NCBI GenBank assembly: GCA_013140635.1 | Contig: JABFSM010000108.1 | Span: 1-42,978, forward strand | Reading direction: 5' to 3' | Origin: Gemmatimonadales bacterium | GTDB taxonomy: Bacteria; Gemmatimonadota; Gemmatimonadetes; Gemmatimonadales; GWC2-71-9 | DNA length: 42,978 nt | Shown here: positions 35,725 to 42,978 of the stretch, in pieces | Numbering within the stretch: the stretch's first letter is position 1 | How the letters are laid out: the number at the start of each line of letters is the position of its first letter | Translations under genes and position numbers: made by a program | Notes under the pieces: generated by a model | Told to the model about the DNA's origin: nothing | Database searches by the model: none | The model's input: the letters and a program-made list of their open reading frames with translations, nothing else

Positions 35725-36803
35725 CCGCGGTCGCTGCGGCGGCAACCGCCTACCTCCGGATTGCCGGATTGACCAAGCGGTTCACGGCCCACCTCGCGGT
35801 GGATGGCGTGAGCCTCGACATCCCTCGCGGTGATATCCTCGCTCTGCTGGGCCCGAGCGGGAGCGGCAAGACAACCACTCTTCGGCTCCTGGCCGGGTTC
35901 GAAACCCCGGACAGCGGACGGATCGAAGTGGATGGCGAGGAGGTGACCCGGACGCCGGTGGCGGGGCGCCGCTTCGGGATGGTCTTTCAGCACTACGCCC
36001 TCTTCCCTCATCTCGATGTCGGCGGCAACGTCGCCTTCGGACTCGAAAGCCTCGGAGTGCCGGCGGCCGAACGGGCTTCTCGGGTGGCGGCGGCGCTCGA
36101 AATGGTCGAGCTGTCGGGGCTCGAGCGCCGAGCGGTCTCCGCTCTCTCCGGCGGCCAGCAGCAGCGGGTGGCCCTTGCCCGGGCGCTCGCGCCCGCCCCC
36201 CGGGTGCTGCTCCTCGACGAGCCGCTCTCCAATCTCGACCCGGCGCTCCGGGAACGCACCCGCCGCGAGCTCCGGTCGCTGATTCGCCGCATCGGGATCA
36301 CCACGATTCTCGTCACCCACGAACAGGAAGAGGCGTTCGACCTGGCCGATCATGTGGCCCTCCTCCGGTCGGGGCGCCTCATGCAGGTCGGCACCCCCGA
36401 GGAGCTCTATCAGACACCGGCCTCCTCCTTCGTCGCGCGCTTTATCGGGAGGGCGAGCGTGGTCCCGGTGCAGGTGGTGGCGCACCTGGAGTCGGTGGCT
36501 CGGGTCCAGCTCCTCTCCGCGCCGGCGCCATGGGATGTTCCCCACAGCGGGCCGCTCTCCGGCCCCTGCGAGCTCTACACGCGTCCCGAGGCGCTCTCTC
36601 TGGTCGAGCCCAACGAGCAGGTGCTGACTGGGGTCGTGCACGAGCGCCGCTTCCTCGGCGCGCGGGCGCTCTTCCTGGTGGCGCTCTCCTCGGGCGCCAC
36701 CCTCGAAGTCGAGTCGGCGCCCCTCGCCGCCGGTATCGGCGATCGCGTCGGCGTGGTGCCCCACGGGGCCGGCCTTCACCTCTTCGCTCCGGACCCCGCG
36801 TGA
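35721..36803 (+). CDS. ABC transporter ATP-binding protein (FbpC/PotA-like)
   Basis: Powers the importer. The 360 residues hold Walker A GPSGSGKTT, the Q-loop FQHYALFPHL, signature LSGGQQQRVALARAL, Walker B VLLLDEPLSNLD and H-loop VTHEQEEAF. A C-terminal TOBE-like segment follows from about 240 (ELYTRPEALSLVEPNEQVLTG, VHERRFLGARALFLVAL), as in the FbpC/PotA/CysA group. The GTG at 35721 overlaps the lipoprotein stop; an ORF from 35664 is an in-frame upstream extension inside that gene. The stop overlaps the permease GTG by GTGA. Confidence 0.93.
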   Translation: MTAVAAAATAYLRIAGLTKRFTAHLAVDGVSLDIPRGDILALLGPSGSGKTTTLRLLAGFETPDSGRIEVDGEEVTRTPVAGRRFGMVFQHYALFPHLDVGGNVAFGLESLGVPAAERASRVAAALEMVELSGLERRAVSALSGGQQQRVALARALAPAPRVLLLDEPLSNLDPALRERTRRELRSLIRRIGITTILVTHEQEEAFDLADHVALLRSGRLMQVGTPEELYQTPASSFVARFIGRASVVPVQVVAHLESVARVQLLSAPAPWDVPHSGPLSGPCELYTRPEALSLVEPNEQVLTGVVHERRFLGARALFLVALSSGATLEVESAPLAAGIGDRVGVVPHGAGLHLFAPDPA

Positions 36804-38461
36804 AGGGACGCAACCGGCGTGAGCTCCTGGGGCTCGGGCTCCTCCTGCTCCTCTCCTGGCTCGTGGTCTACCCCCTGGCCATCGTCCTGGTCGAAGCGGT
36901 CGGGGGGCCGGGCAAATGGACCCTCGAGGCGGTGCGCCGTTTTGTCGGCGAAGGGAACGAATGGCGCGCCCTCGGGGCCAGCCTGGGCCTCTCCGTGGCG
37001 AGTGCCGTCGGCGCCGCGCTCGTCGGGATTCCGCTCGGCGTCCTGACCACGAGTATCGCCTTCCCGGGGCGGAGAATCGTCTCGACCCTTCTCGGGCTCC
37101 CGGCGGTGCTCCCCCCCCTGGTCGGCGTGCTCGCCTTTCTTTTTCTCTATGGGGAGACCGGGTTCGCCGCCCATCTGGTCCAGCGCCTAACCGGTCTCGA
37201 TGAGGCGCCGTGGCGCCTGCAGGGGGTCGGCGCGGTGCTCTTGGTCCATGTGGCCACGATGTACGTGTATTTCTATCTCTTCACGCGGGCCGGCCTCTCG
37301 GGGCTCGATCCGTCGCTCGCGGAGGCCGCCGCCGCGCTCGGCGCCACCCGCTGGCAGACCTTCAAGCGGGTGACTCTTCCGCTCCTTCGCCCCGCGCTGG
37401 CGGGGGCGGGCCTCCTCGTCTTCATGACCTCGCTCGCCTCCTTCAGCGCCCCGTACATCTTCGGGGGGGGCTTCCGGGTAATGACCACGCAGATCACCGC
37501 CACCAAACTCAACGGTGACGACCGGCTCGCGATGGTCGAGACCGCGGCGCTGCTGATCGTGGCGCTGATCGGACTTTTGTTGTTGCGCGCCACCGAAGGG
37601 AAGGCCGACGCCACGGGGGCGCGGAAAGGGGTGGGCCCCGCGCCTGCGCGGGTCGTGCGGCCGATGGCACGGCTCGGCGCCACGGTGCTCGGGTGGGTGG
37701 CGGCGCTGGTGCTGGCGCTTCCGCTCGCCACGCTCATCCTTGTCTCGTTCGTTCCGAGGGGGACGTGGACCATGGAGCCACTGCCACCGGTCTACTCCCT
37801 CGTGAATTACCGGACGATGCTGAACGAGCCCTCCCGCCTTGCGCCGATTCTCACCAGTCTCTGGATGGCTGGGGTCGCCACGGCGGGGGCGCTCCTCCTC
37901 GCGATTGCGGTGGCGGTCTTGAGCCGGCGCGGGCGGGTCCGAAGCGGTGCTCTCCTCGAAGGGCTCATGGCGCTACCTTGGGCGGTGCCCGGGACCGTCT
38001 TTGCCATCGCGCTGGCCACCACCATGAGCATCCATGCCCCCTGGGTGGGGCGCTTCGTGCTGGTGGGAACGATCTGGATCCTTCCTCTCGCGTACCTCGT
38101 AAGGAATCTGCCGATCGCGGGGCGCGCGGTCCTCACCGGATTTCGGCAGCTCGATCCATCGCTCGAAGAAGCGGGTGCGTCGCTCGGGGCGGGCCGCGGC
38201 CGGATCTTGCGCCGTATCACCCTGCCGCTCTTGCGGCCCGCCCTCGCCGCCGGCGCGAGTCTGGCGTTCGTCACCGCATTTGGAGATTTCGTCACCTCGA
38301 TCATGCTGTACACCTACGACACCCGTCCTATCTCGATCGAAGTGCTCTCCAGTCTCCGTCAGGCCGATGTCGGGCAGGCCGCGGCATTCGGCGTGGTGCT
38401 GATGGCTCTTTCGGCCGCGGTGTTCTTTCTGGCCGGAGAAGGGCAGGGCACCACCGGGTGA
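36800..38461 (+). CDS. ABC transporter permease, two permease domains fused (FbpB-like)
   Basis: The membrane channel of the importer as a single 553-residue chain. Two homologous halves of about six helices each are visible, each with a cytoplasmic EAA loop: EAAAALGATRWQTFKRVTLP in the first half and EEAGASLGAGRGRILRRITL in the second. This two-in-one layout is known for FbpB-type ferric iron permeases and for some thiamine and phosphonate systems. The start is GTG at 36800 overlapping the ATPase stop. Together with the two upstream genes a complete importer is present. Confidence 0.92.
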   Translation: MKGRNRRELLGLGLLLLLSWLVVYPLAIVLVEAVGGPGKWTLEAVRRFVGEGNEWRALGASLGLSVASAVGAALVGIPLGVLTTSIAFPGRRIVSTLLGLPAVLPPLVGVLAFLFLYGETGFAAHLVQRLTGLDEAPWRLQGVGAVLLVHVATMYVYFYLFTRAGLSGLDPSLAEAAAALGATRWQTFKRVTLPLLRPALAGAGLLVFMTSLASFSAPYIFGGGFRVMTTQITATKLNGDDRLAMVETAALLIVALIGLLLLRATEGKADATGARKGVGPAPARVVRPMARLGATVLGWVAALVLALPLATLILVSFVPRGTWTMEPLPPVYSLVNYRTMLNEPSRLAPILTSLWMAGVATAGALLLAIAVAVLSRRGRVRSGALLEGLMALPWAVPGTVFAIALATTMSIHAPWVGRFVLVGTIWILPLAYLVRNLPIAGRAVLTGFRQLDPSLEEAGASLGAGRGRILRRITLPLLRPALAAGASLAFVTAFGDFVTSIMLYTYDTRPISIEVLSSLRQADVGQAAAFGVVLMALSAAVFFLAGEGQGTTG

Positions 38462-39684
38462 GCGCCTCCCCTGCTCCCGCCGGCGATGCGAAGCGCGATC
38501 AGCTCAAGCGTCTCTCGGTGCTCATCGCGACCGCCGGTATCGATCAACTCGGGTTCGGCATGGTCTTGCCGATCATGCCGTTCTATGCCTTGAACATGAA
38601 GGCGTCGCCCGAAATGATCGGGGCGATCATCGCTTCTTTTTCCGTGGCGCAGCTGCTCGCCTCGCCGATCTGGGGCCGAGTCTCCGATCACTACGGCCGT
38701 CGGCCCGCCCTCCTGGCCGGCCTGATCGCCTCGGCGGCGGCCTTCGCCACCTTCGGCCTCGCGAACGCAGTGTGGCTCCTCTTCGCGTCCCGCATCATTC
38801 AGGGCGCGGGCGGCGGCACTACCGGCGTGGCCCAGGCCTATGTGGCCGACACGGTGGCCCCCGGCGACCGGGCTCGCGCGCTCGGCTGGCTCTCTTCGGC
38901 CACGGCGGTTGGGCTGATGATCGGTCCGGTGCTCGGGTCCTTCGCCGCGCATTGGGGACAGGCGGCCCCGGGGCTCGTGGCGGCGGCGCTCTGTCTTCTC
39001 AACGTCGTCTTCGCATGGAAGTGGCTCCCCGAGTCGAAGCCGCCATCCACGCTCGGCGAGCGCTCGGAGCGGAAACCGCTCTGGCACGCCGCGTGGGTGG
39101 TGGTTCGCCATCCGAGCACCCCGGTCAACCGGCTCATCTGGATCTATGCCGCGGGCATGTTAGGCTTTACCGGTATGACCTCGGTGCTCGCCCTCTTCCT
39201 GGGGGCCGATTTCGGCTTCAACGAGAAGACGATCGGCTACGTCTTTCTCTATTTCTCGGCCCTCTCGCTGGTGATGCGCTCGGTCTTGTTAGGCACCATC
39301 GTCCAGCGCATCGGTGAAACCGGCGCCATGCGCGCCGGGACGGTGGCGCTCACGCTGGGCCTCTTCCTCTCCCCGCTGGCCACCTCGCTCTGGGTGCTGG
39401 CGCCGATCATGGCCCTGGTGCCGATCGGCACGGCGCTCCTCTTCCCGGCCACCACCGCGCTGATGTCGCATGCGTCGGTGCGCGCGGAGCTTGGCACCAC
39501 CATGGGCGTGGCGCAGACCTTCGCGGCGGTCTCCCGGGTCATCGCGCCGGTGGTGGCCACCTCGGCGTTTCAGCGCTTCGGCACCGGCGCGCCCTTCTAT
39601 ATGGCCGGAGGTATCGTGGCGCTCGTCGGGGTGCTCGCCTTTCGCTTGACGCCGGTGCCCCGAACCGCGGAAGGGGGGTCATGA
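38458..39684 (+). CDS. Major facilitator superfamily transporter (TetA/DHA1-like)
   Basis: A 408-residue 12-helix transporter. Motif A is visible as GRVSDHYGRRP (73-83), preceded by GIDQLGFGMVLPIMPFYA, typical of drug/H+ antiporter families. VGLMIGPVLGSF matches motif C of exporters, suggesting efflux. Substrate unknown. The GTG at 38458 overlaps the permease stop (GTGA), and the stop overlaps the peptidase ATG (ATGA). Confidence 0.9.
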   Translation: MSASPAPAGDAKRDQLKRLSVLIATAGIDQLGFGMVLPIMPFYALNMKASPEMIGAIIASFSVAQLLASPIWGRVSDHYGRRPALLAGLIASAAAFATFGLANAVWLLFASRIIQGAGGGTTGVAQAYVADTVAPGDRARALGWLSSATAVGLMIGPVLGSFAAHWGQAAPGLVAAALCLLNVVFAWKWLPESKPPSTLGERSERKPLWHAAWVVVRHPSTPVNRLIWIYAAGMLGFTGMTSVLALFLGADFGFNEKTIGYVFLYFSALSLVMRSVLLGTIVQRIGETGAMRAGTVALTLGLFLSPLATSLWVLAPIMALVPIGTALLFPATTALMSHASVRAELGTTMGVAQTFAAVSRVIAPVVATSAFQRFGTGAPFYMAGGIVALVGVLAFRLTPVPRTAEGGS

Positions 39685-41387
39685 CCGTGGAACTCCCCGC
39701 CACGTCGGCCGGACTCGCGCATACCACCTGGGAGGAGTGTCGAGCCTATTACGAGGCGTTTGCGGAGGCGCCCCTCGACGTCGCCTCCCTCGAGTCGTGG
39801 CTCCGGCGGTGGTCCCGGTTCGAGGAGCTCTTGACCGAGGCGGCCTCGCCCGCCATGATCGCCTATACCTGCGATACCGGCGATGCCGCCAAGGAGGCGG
39901 CGCACCTCCGCTTCTACACCGACATCATCCCGAAGGCCGAAGAACAAGGCGTTAGGCTCGCTCGCCGGTTCGTGGCGCTCGGCGTCGTCCCCGAGGGCCT
40001 GGAAACGACGGTGGCGCGGTTCCGCGCCTCGATCGACATCTTCCGCGAAGCCAACGTGCCGCTCTTCTCCGAGCTCGAGGAGCTGGGGAGCCGTTACCAG
40101 CGGATGACCGGCGGCATGATGACGGAATGGGAGGGGGAACAGCGGCCCCTCCCGATGCTCGCGCCCTTCCTGCAGGCCTCCGACCGCGCCGTCCGGGAAC
40201 GCGCTTTCCGCGCCACGGTGGCGCCTTACGTGGCCGCGCGGGACGCGCTGGCGGAACTCTTTACCCAGATGGTGGAACGCCGTCAGGCGGTGGCGCGGAA
40301 CGCCAATTTCAGCGATTTCCAGACCTTCTCTTTCGCGGCCAAGCACCGGTTCGACTATGCCACCGGCGACTGCGCCCGGTTCCACGATGCGGTGGAGTCG
40401 GTGGTGGTGCCGGCCCATTCGCGGGCGCTCCAGGCCCGGCGCCGGCGGCTCGGGCTCGACGCGTTGCGGCCCTGGGACGTGGCGGTGAATCCGTATCGTG
40501 CCGAACCGTTGCGGCCGTTCAAGGATGGGGTGGAACTCGCTCGCGGGGTTCGCCGCATTCTTGGCGCCCTGGATCCGGTACTGGGGGCTGAGTTCCAGAC
40601 GATGATGGACGAAGAGCTTCTCGATCTCGACAGCCGGAAGGGAAAGGCGCCGGGAGGCTACTGCGATACCCTGCATGCCCGCGGGCGGCCCTTCGTCTTC
40701 ATGAACGCGTCGGGGGTGCTCGAAGATGTCATGACCCTGCTGCACGAGGCGGGGCACGCCTTCCACGCCTTTGCGTCGCACGAGCAGCCCCTCATCTGGC
40801 AGCGCCATCCCGGCGCCGAGGCCGCCGAACTCGCCTCGATGAGTATGGAGTTGCTGGCTGGGAGTCATCTGGGCCCGCCGGCGGGGATGCTCGACTCGCG
40901 CGACGCCGCCATCGCTCGGCTCGAGCACCTGGAGGATGTGCTGATGAGCCTGGCGCACATCGCCTCGGTCGACGCCTTCCAGGGGTGGATCTACACCAGC
41001 GGCGAGGGGCTCGACCCCGAGGCGCGGGACCTCGCCTGGCTGCGCTACCGGCAGCGGTTCGAGCAGGGGGTAGACTGGAGCGGGCTTACCGCCGAGCGCA
41101 CCGCCCGCTGGTATCGCCAGCTGCACATTTTTCTCTACCCCTTCTACTACATCGAGTATGGGATCGCTCAGTTCGGCGCCCTCCAGGTCTGGCGCAATCA
41201 CCGCCGGGAGGGGGCGGTGGCGCTCGAGGCGTACCGGCGTTTTCTCGCGGAGGGGGCGGTGCGCCCGCTGCCGGAGCTCTATCGGACCGCGGGGGCCGGG
41301 CTGATCTTCGATCCGGTCTCGATGCGGCCGTTGATCGATCTGGTGGAGGAGGAGATGGAGCAGTTGCGGGGGTTGGTCGGGGCGTAG
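39681..41387 (+). CDS. M3 family oligoendopeptidase
   Basis: A cytosolic zinc peptidase of the thimet oligopeptidase/PepF family. The 568-residue chain has the zinc motif HEAGH (355-359) in TLLHEAGHAFHAF and the third ligand Glu383 in AELASMSME; the C-terminal helical region has HIFLYPFYYIEYGIAQFGA, characteristic of PepF-like enzymes. It lacks a signal peptide. The ATG at 39681 overlaps the MFS stop, closing the long operon. The large opposite-strand frame across this gene is a shadow. Confidence 0.93.
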   Translation: MTVELPATSAGLAHTTWEECRAYYEAFAEAPLDVASLESWLRRWSRFEELLTEAASPAMIAYTCDTGDAAKEAAHLRFYTDIIPKAEEQGVRLARRFVALGVVPEGLETTVARFRASIDIFREANVPLFSELEELGSRYQRMTGGMMTEWEGEQRPLPMLAPFLQASDRAVRERAFRATVAPYVAARDALAELFTQMVERRQAVARNANFSDFQTFSFAAKHRFDYATGDCARFHDAVESVVVPAHSRALQARRRRLGLDALRPWDVAVNPYRAEPLRPFKDGVELARGVRRILGALDPVLGAEFQTMMDEELLDLDSRKGKAPGGYCDTLHARGRPFVFMNASGVLEDVMTLLHEAGHAFHAFASHEQPLIWQRHPGAEAAELASMSMELLAGSHLGPPAGMLDSRDAAIARLEHLEDVLMSLAHIASVDAFQGWIYTSGEGLDPEARDLAWLRYRQRFEQGVDWSGLTAERTARWYRQLHIFLYPFYYIEYGIAQFGALQVWRNHRREGAVALEAYRRFLAEGAVRPLPELYRTAGAGLIFDPVSMRPLIDLVEEEMEQLRGLVGA

Positions 41388-41396
41388 GCGCCGGCC

Positions 41397-41470
41397 GTCA
41401 TTGCGAGGGGCCGTAGGCCCCGAAGCAATCTCGGGACAGGGCCAGATTGCTTCGCTTCGCTCGCAATGAC
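41397..41470. repeat. GTCATTGCGAG-type palindromic repeat, full copy
   Basis: Starts GTCATTGCGAG, ends CTCGCAATGAC (41460-41470). It contains GGGGCC-GTA-GGCCCC (41406-41420) and the arms CGAAGCAATC and GATTGCTTCG. It lies between the M3 peptidase stop and infA. The reverse strand gives the telltale short peptide VIASEAKQS. Confidence 0.88.
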
Positions 41471-41480
41471 TAAGGACGCA

Positions 41481-41567
41481 GTCGTCGTGAGGGGCACAGC
41501 CCCGTGGCGACCCCCGAAGCCGAAGCCGCGAGGGACCGAAGGTCCCGTGGCGGAATCTCCCGGTTGC
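41481..41567. repeat. Second palindromic element with two hairpins
   Basis: GGGGC-ACA-GCCCC (41491-41503) and GGGACC-GAA-GGTCCC (41532-41546), the second inside an imperfect CCGC/GCGG frame, with GTGGCGAC and GCGGAATCTCCC motifs. It follows the GTCATTGCGAG repeat directly and looks like a related but different repeat family. The rest of the gap to infA (41568-41634) shows only the infA ribosome site and no convincing promoter. Confidence 0.5.
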
Positions 41568-41634
41568 GCCCCGCACCCATGACAGTGACATTTCCCCCCG
41601 TTCCCGACCGCTTACCTGGCTTGGAGGAGATTGG

Positions 41635-41853
41635 ATGGCGAAGGAAGAAGGGATTGAGATGGAGGGGGTCGTTCAGGAGGTCCTGCCGGACCGGAACTAC
41701 CGCGTCCTGCTGGAGAACGGCCACACGATCCTGGCCTATGCCGCCGGCAAAATGAGCAAGTTCAAGATCCGGGTACTCGAGGGAGACCGGGTGAGCGTAG
41801 TGCTTTCGCCTTACGATCTGACCCGCGGCCGGGTGATTTACCGGCATAAATAG
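41635..41853 (+). CDS. infA: Translation initiation factor IF-1
   Basis: An OB-fold factor that blocks the ribosomal A site during initiation. All 72 residues match the family: [40 protein letters not shown] and [26 protein letters not shown] site lies eight bases before the ATG. Here it stands alone between repeats rather than in a ribosomal protein operon (no rpmJ or rpsM follows). Confidence 0.97.
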   Translation: MAKEEGIEMEGVVQEVLPDRNYRVLLENGHTILAYAAGKMSKFKIRVLEGDRVSVVLSPYDLTRGRVIYRHK

Positions 41854-41856
41854 GAG

Positions 41857-41966
41857 GTCATTGCGAGGCGGCGAAGCCGCCGAAGCAATCCCCAAGATTG
41901 CTTCGCTGCGCTCGCAATGACTGAGATGGCTTCGCTTCGCTCGCCATGACCTGCGCTCGCAATGAC
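41857..41966. repeat. GTCATTGCGAG-type repeat cluster, full copy plus degenerate right ends
   Basis: A full element runs from GTCATTGCGAG (41857-41867) to CTCGCAATGAC (41911-41921) with GGCGGC-GAA-GCCGCC inside. Two further right-end copies follow: GCTCGCCATGAC (41939-41950, one base changed) and GCTCGCAATGAC (41955-41966). It begins three bases after the infA stop and runs up to the terminator of the cold-shock gene. Confidence 0.85.
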
Positions 41967-41970
41967 CGCC

Positions 41971-42015
41971 GGAAACGACAACGGGCCGCCCAATGGGCGG
42001 CCCGCTCTCGTTTCC
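41971..42015. terminator. Intrinsic terminator of the cold-shock gene, probably bidirectional
   Basis: A core stem CGGGCCGCCCA / TGGGCGGCCCG (41982-42004) is flanked by matching GGAAACGA (41971-41978) and TCGTTTCC (42008-42015). It lies 13 bases past the csp stop on the minus strand and faces infA. Confidence 0.75.
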
Positions 42016-42028
42016 CGGGGGCCGGGAA

Positions 42029-42244
42029 CTACTTGCTGGCCTTGGTCACATTCTCGGCGGCCGGGCCCTTGGCGCCCTGCACGATGTCGAACTCGACCCG
42101 CTCGCCCTCGGACAGGCTGCGGAACCCATCCATGCGGATCGCCGAGTGATGGACGAAGCAGTCCTTTTCGCCGTTTTCCGGGGTGATGAAGCCGAACCCC
42201 TTCGCGTCGTTGAACCACTTCACGGTGCCAGTAACACGAGCCAT
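42029..42244 (-). CDS. Cold-shock protein (CspA family)
   Basis: A single-domain RNA chaperone of 71 residues. RNP1 is KGFGFI (15-20) and RNP2 is CFVHH (29-33); [18 protein letters not shown] is the canonical start. AAGGAG lies about 10 bases before the ATG. The upstream 242 bases contain a terminator hairpin rather than an evident promoter. A strong terminator follows the gene. Confidence 0.96.
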   Translation of the reverse strand: MARVTGTVKWFNDAKGFGFITPENGEKDCFVHHSAIRMDGFRSLSEGERVEFDIVQGAKGPAAENVTKASK

Positions 42245-42333
42245 GTTGCCCTACTCCTTGTTGTGTTTCCCTACCGGCTCCCGCGGAAGTGCGGTTCCCG
42301 GCCCCCTTGAGGTCGCGAGCCCATCTCGCGCCA

Positions 42334-42370
42334 CAAAAGAATAAAAGACCCACGGCGACTGGCCTGGGTC
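42334..42370 (-). terminator. Intrinsic terminator on the minus strand in front of the cold-shock gene
   Basis: Reading the minus strand, GACCCA-GGC (42370-42362) pairs with GCC-TGGGTC (42356-42347, one bulged base) and is followed by TTTTATTCTTTTG (42346-42334). It may end transcription from the TonB-domain gene, whose stop lies 117 bases earlier, or act inside a long cold-shock leader. A TTGACT (minus strand, about 42466-42461) lies further upstream without a good -10. The rest of 42245-42486 shows only GC-rich hairpin-forming leader sequence and a GTCTCTTGAGAC palindrome. Confidence 0.6.
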
Positions 42371-42486
42371 TGTCTGTCTCACTCGCTCTTGGTATCGAAG
42401 AGGAATGCCACGAGCCCTGCGATTTAGCGCCGCTACAAGGTGGGGATGAGTCGCGGAAAAGTCAAGATTTTTGTCTCTTGAGACAG

Positions 42487-42978
42487 TCAGCAGCCGGGGC
42501 CGCGAACACCGGGCGGGATGGCGCGCGCACCGGGTGGGGCCATGTCCCCGGTCGGGCGGGTACTACTCGTGGCCCGCCCGACTCGAGCTGATCCCATCAC
42601 TTCCGACAGCGCCGGAACCGCGCTTCCGAATACCACCACCTGGCGAACCGGCCGGTCGGCCAGACGTGCCGGCCGATAGCGCAGCGAATCCACGATGGGA
42701 CGGATCATATCTGCCAGCGCGGTGCTGTTCGCCGATGTCAGGGCCACCGTGGGAAGTTCAACCCGGCCCAGCGTGTCCACGACAAATTGGAACTCCGCCC
42801 GGAGGCAGCGGTCGTCGGCGGGCGGGGTCGTGGGCAGCGCCAAGTAATTGAGTACGAGATTCCGGCTCCGCAGGTCCGCTTTCTTGTCGACCTCGCAATC
42901 GCGATAGACCGGCCCCGCCGCCAGCGCGAGCGAATCGGGAGGGGCGCCGGTGCACTTTTTGTCGCGGTCTTGAGCCGG
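42487..42978 (-). CDS. TonB C-terminal-domain-like protein, N-terminus off the right edge
   Basis: The visible 163 residues begin in frame at the edge (PAQDRDKKCTGAPPD) and contain a TonB/TonB-box type module: CLRAEFQFVVDTLGRVELP, TALADMIRPIVDSLRYRP and ARLADRPVRQVVVF, a pattern of periplasmic energy-transducer-like domains. Three cysteines (CTGAPP, RDCEVD, DRCLRAEF) suggest an exported, disulfide-bonded protein; the expected signal peptide is outside the window. A low-complexity tail (TSSTRPTGDMAPPGARAIPP) follows the domain. Partner and function are unknown. Confidence 0.7.
   Translation of the reverse strand, partial: PAQDRDKKCTGAPPDSLALAAGPVYRDCEVDKKADLRSRNLVLNYLALPTTPPADDRCLRAEFQFVVDTLGRVELPTVALTSANSTALADMIRPIVDSLRYRPARLADRPVRQVVVFGSAVPALSEVMGSARVGRATSSTRPTGDMAPPGARAIPPGVRGPGC

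Noticed and set aside
41279-41497. 72-residue minus-strand frame
   Set aside because: Made of the GTCATTGCGAG repeat translated on its reverse strand (VIASEAKQS text), not a gene.
39597-41591. 664-residue minus-strand frame
   Set aside because: Opposite the M3 peptidase; its start runs into repeat sequence with the VIASEAKQS-type peptide.
41857-41966. CRISPR array
   Set aside because: Units are palindromic, unequal, close together and without regular unique spacers.
42471-42851. 126-residue plus-strand frame at the right edge
   Set aside because: Opposite the TonB-domain gene, with no motif and no ribosome site.

Overview
The window is one continuous, gene-dense, GC-rich bacterial chromosome segment with short intergenic gaps and frequent 4-bp start/stop overlaps. 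It holds no rRNA, tRNA, phage, transposase or CRISPR array. Gene content (GH57 glycogen enzymes, split PntAA/PntAB/PntB, AcnA-type aconitase, a short RpoD-like sigma factor without region 1.1, PIG-L and TonB-like secreted proteins) and base composition fit a Gemmatimonadota-like bacterium. That assignment is inference; no marker rRNA is present.

Layout. (1) 1-1506, minus: polyamine pair aguB and aguA (aguA runs off the left edge), divergent from an exported barrel-like protein (1536-2603). (2) 2636-13603, minus: ettA, glgP, glgA and three GH57 genes (branching enzyme, a DUF3536-type protein, a 4-alpha-glucanotransferase) form a compact glycogen operon. (3) 13735-18919, plus: a secreted PQQ-type sugar dehydrogenase, an exported peroxiredoxin-like protein whose catalytic position is an in-frame TGA, and sulfate activation genes cysNC and cysD. 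(4) 18952-24617, minus: thrB, thrC, an unlisted 51-residue membrane peptide and two alkaline-phosphatase-superfamily enzymes. (5) 24673-27463, plus: the three transhydrogenase genes, then a sigma factor (27719-28609) with a clear sigma-70 promoter. (6) 28770-31550, minus: aconitase, divergent from a DUF971 gene. (7) 31603-41387, plus: a chain of overlapping genes for a small membrane protein, a PIG-L protein, an ABC importer (binding lipoprotein, ATPase, fused permease), an MFS exporter and an M3 peptidase. (8) 41635-42978: infA, then on the minus strand a cold-shock protein and a partial TonB-domain protein.

The most notable signal is at 15294-15296. A TGA sits exactly where redoxin homologues carry the peroxidatic cysteine, the downstream frame is intact, and a 7-bp stem with a G-containing loop follows at a distance that suits a bacterial SECIS element. 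This is best read as an exported selenoprotein peroxiredoxin. Second is a sulfate-activation fusion that carries a degenerate APS-kinase domain between the CysN GTPase and an intact CysC kinase. Third is a glycogen operon with three GH57 enzymes and no GH13 enzyme.

Palindromic repeats of the GTCATTGCGAG / CTCGCAATGAC type occur at five places, mostly between the stop codons of convergent genes. No stretch over 300 bases lacks a gene; the longest gaps (27464-27718, 41388-41634, 42245-42486) hold a promoter, repeats and terminators, as described in the features.
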